In this document: piece by piece, positions 43,481 to 43,513 of the stretch
Numbering within the stretch: position 1 is the first letter of the stretch
Layout: every line of letters begins with the position of its first letter
Assembly (NCBI GenBank): GCA_017427685.1
Contig: JAFRSH010000037.1
Coordinates: 1-43,513, forward strand
Direction of reading: 5' to 3'
Length of the DNA: 43,513 bases
DNA from: Lachnospiraceae bacterium
GTDB taxonomy: Bacteria; Bacillota; Clostridia; Lachnospirales; Lachnospiraceae
The notes under the pieces: model-generated
The model's database searches: none
Told to the model about the DNA's origin: nothing
Seen by the model: only the letters and a program-made list of their open reading frames with translations
Program-made: the position numbers and the translations under genes

Positions 43481-43513
43481 GGACATTGTATCATTATTAA
43501 AAGAATTAGTGAA
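43479..43513 (+). CDS. Start of a gene cut by the right edge
   Basis: An ATG at 43479 preceded by AAGGAGGAGAACACTCTC begins MDIVSLLKELV and runs out of the window. The strong ribosome site, TATAAT and inverted repeat make it a real start. It may be a transposase, but the visible length is too short to decide. Confidence 0.45.
   Translation, partial: MDIVSLLKELV

Overview
The window looks like chromosomal DNA from a member of the Bacillota, most likely class Clostridia and possibly a gut or rumen lineage. The reasons are the housekeeping sigma-type promoters (TTGACA, 17 bp, TATAAT), strong AGGAGG ribosome binding sites, an L10 leader, the rpmG-secE-nusG-rplK-rplA order, a Gx transporter next to a NusG domain II protein, and no outer-membrane genes. 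I could not assign a genus. I saw no tRNA, rRNA or CRISPR array.

Layout. 1-2150: three terminator-like hairpins from an upstream gene, a small membrane protein, lgt and a lone Hpt-domain protein. 2482-6381: a giant secreted protein, a tandemly duplicated terminator, and directly behind it the 5' part of a group IIC intron with the rest missing. 6765-8784: a cytidylate-kinase-like protein, a PlsC acyltransferase and a small membrane protein. 9239-10771: a secreted protein with Ig-like repeats. 10997-16174: an ABC-exporter operon (ATPase, membrane-anchored CARDB-like protein, MacB/FtsX-type permease) that ends in a small Nif11-like peptide gene. 16289-17491: a STAND/AAA-type ATPase whose leader is almost wholly a helically phased decamer repeat. 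17524-20802, minus strand: subtilase, NusG domain II protein and Gx transporter. 20938-35890: the transcription/translation block. 36169-39282 and 40408-43140: two large secreted repeat proteins flanking proC. 43141-43513: a short zinc-ribbon ORF and the first codons of a gene cut by the right edge, possibly a mobile element.

The transcription/translation block is the conserved core, but it is broken up. rpmG-secE-nusG-rplK-rplA is closed by a terminator and followed by an ion-transporter-like gene. rplJ-rplL then restarts from its own promoter and L10 leader. Next comes a three-gene minus-strand block (NUDIX, GNAT, prepilin peptidase), and only then rpoB-rpoC from a separate promoter. An L1-binding mimic lies in front of rplA, so the two ribosomal autoregulatory circuits appear intact although the cluster is split. 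RpoB and RpoC both end in long acidic, tyrosine-rich tails.

The best candidate for an undescribed system is 10997-16174. It is a tightly overlapping three-gene ABC exporter with a structured leader, followed 28 bp later by a peptide with a Nif11-type leader (ending LSDDEVEAVAAG) and a short aromatic core lacking Cys and Ser. No modification enzyme or C39 peptidase is visible. The middle exporter protein shows a sharp change of base composition inside the gene. All functional statements rest on reading motifs by eye; no database search was possible.
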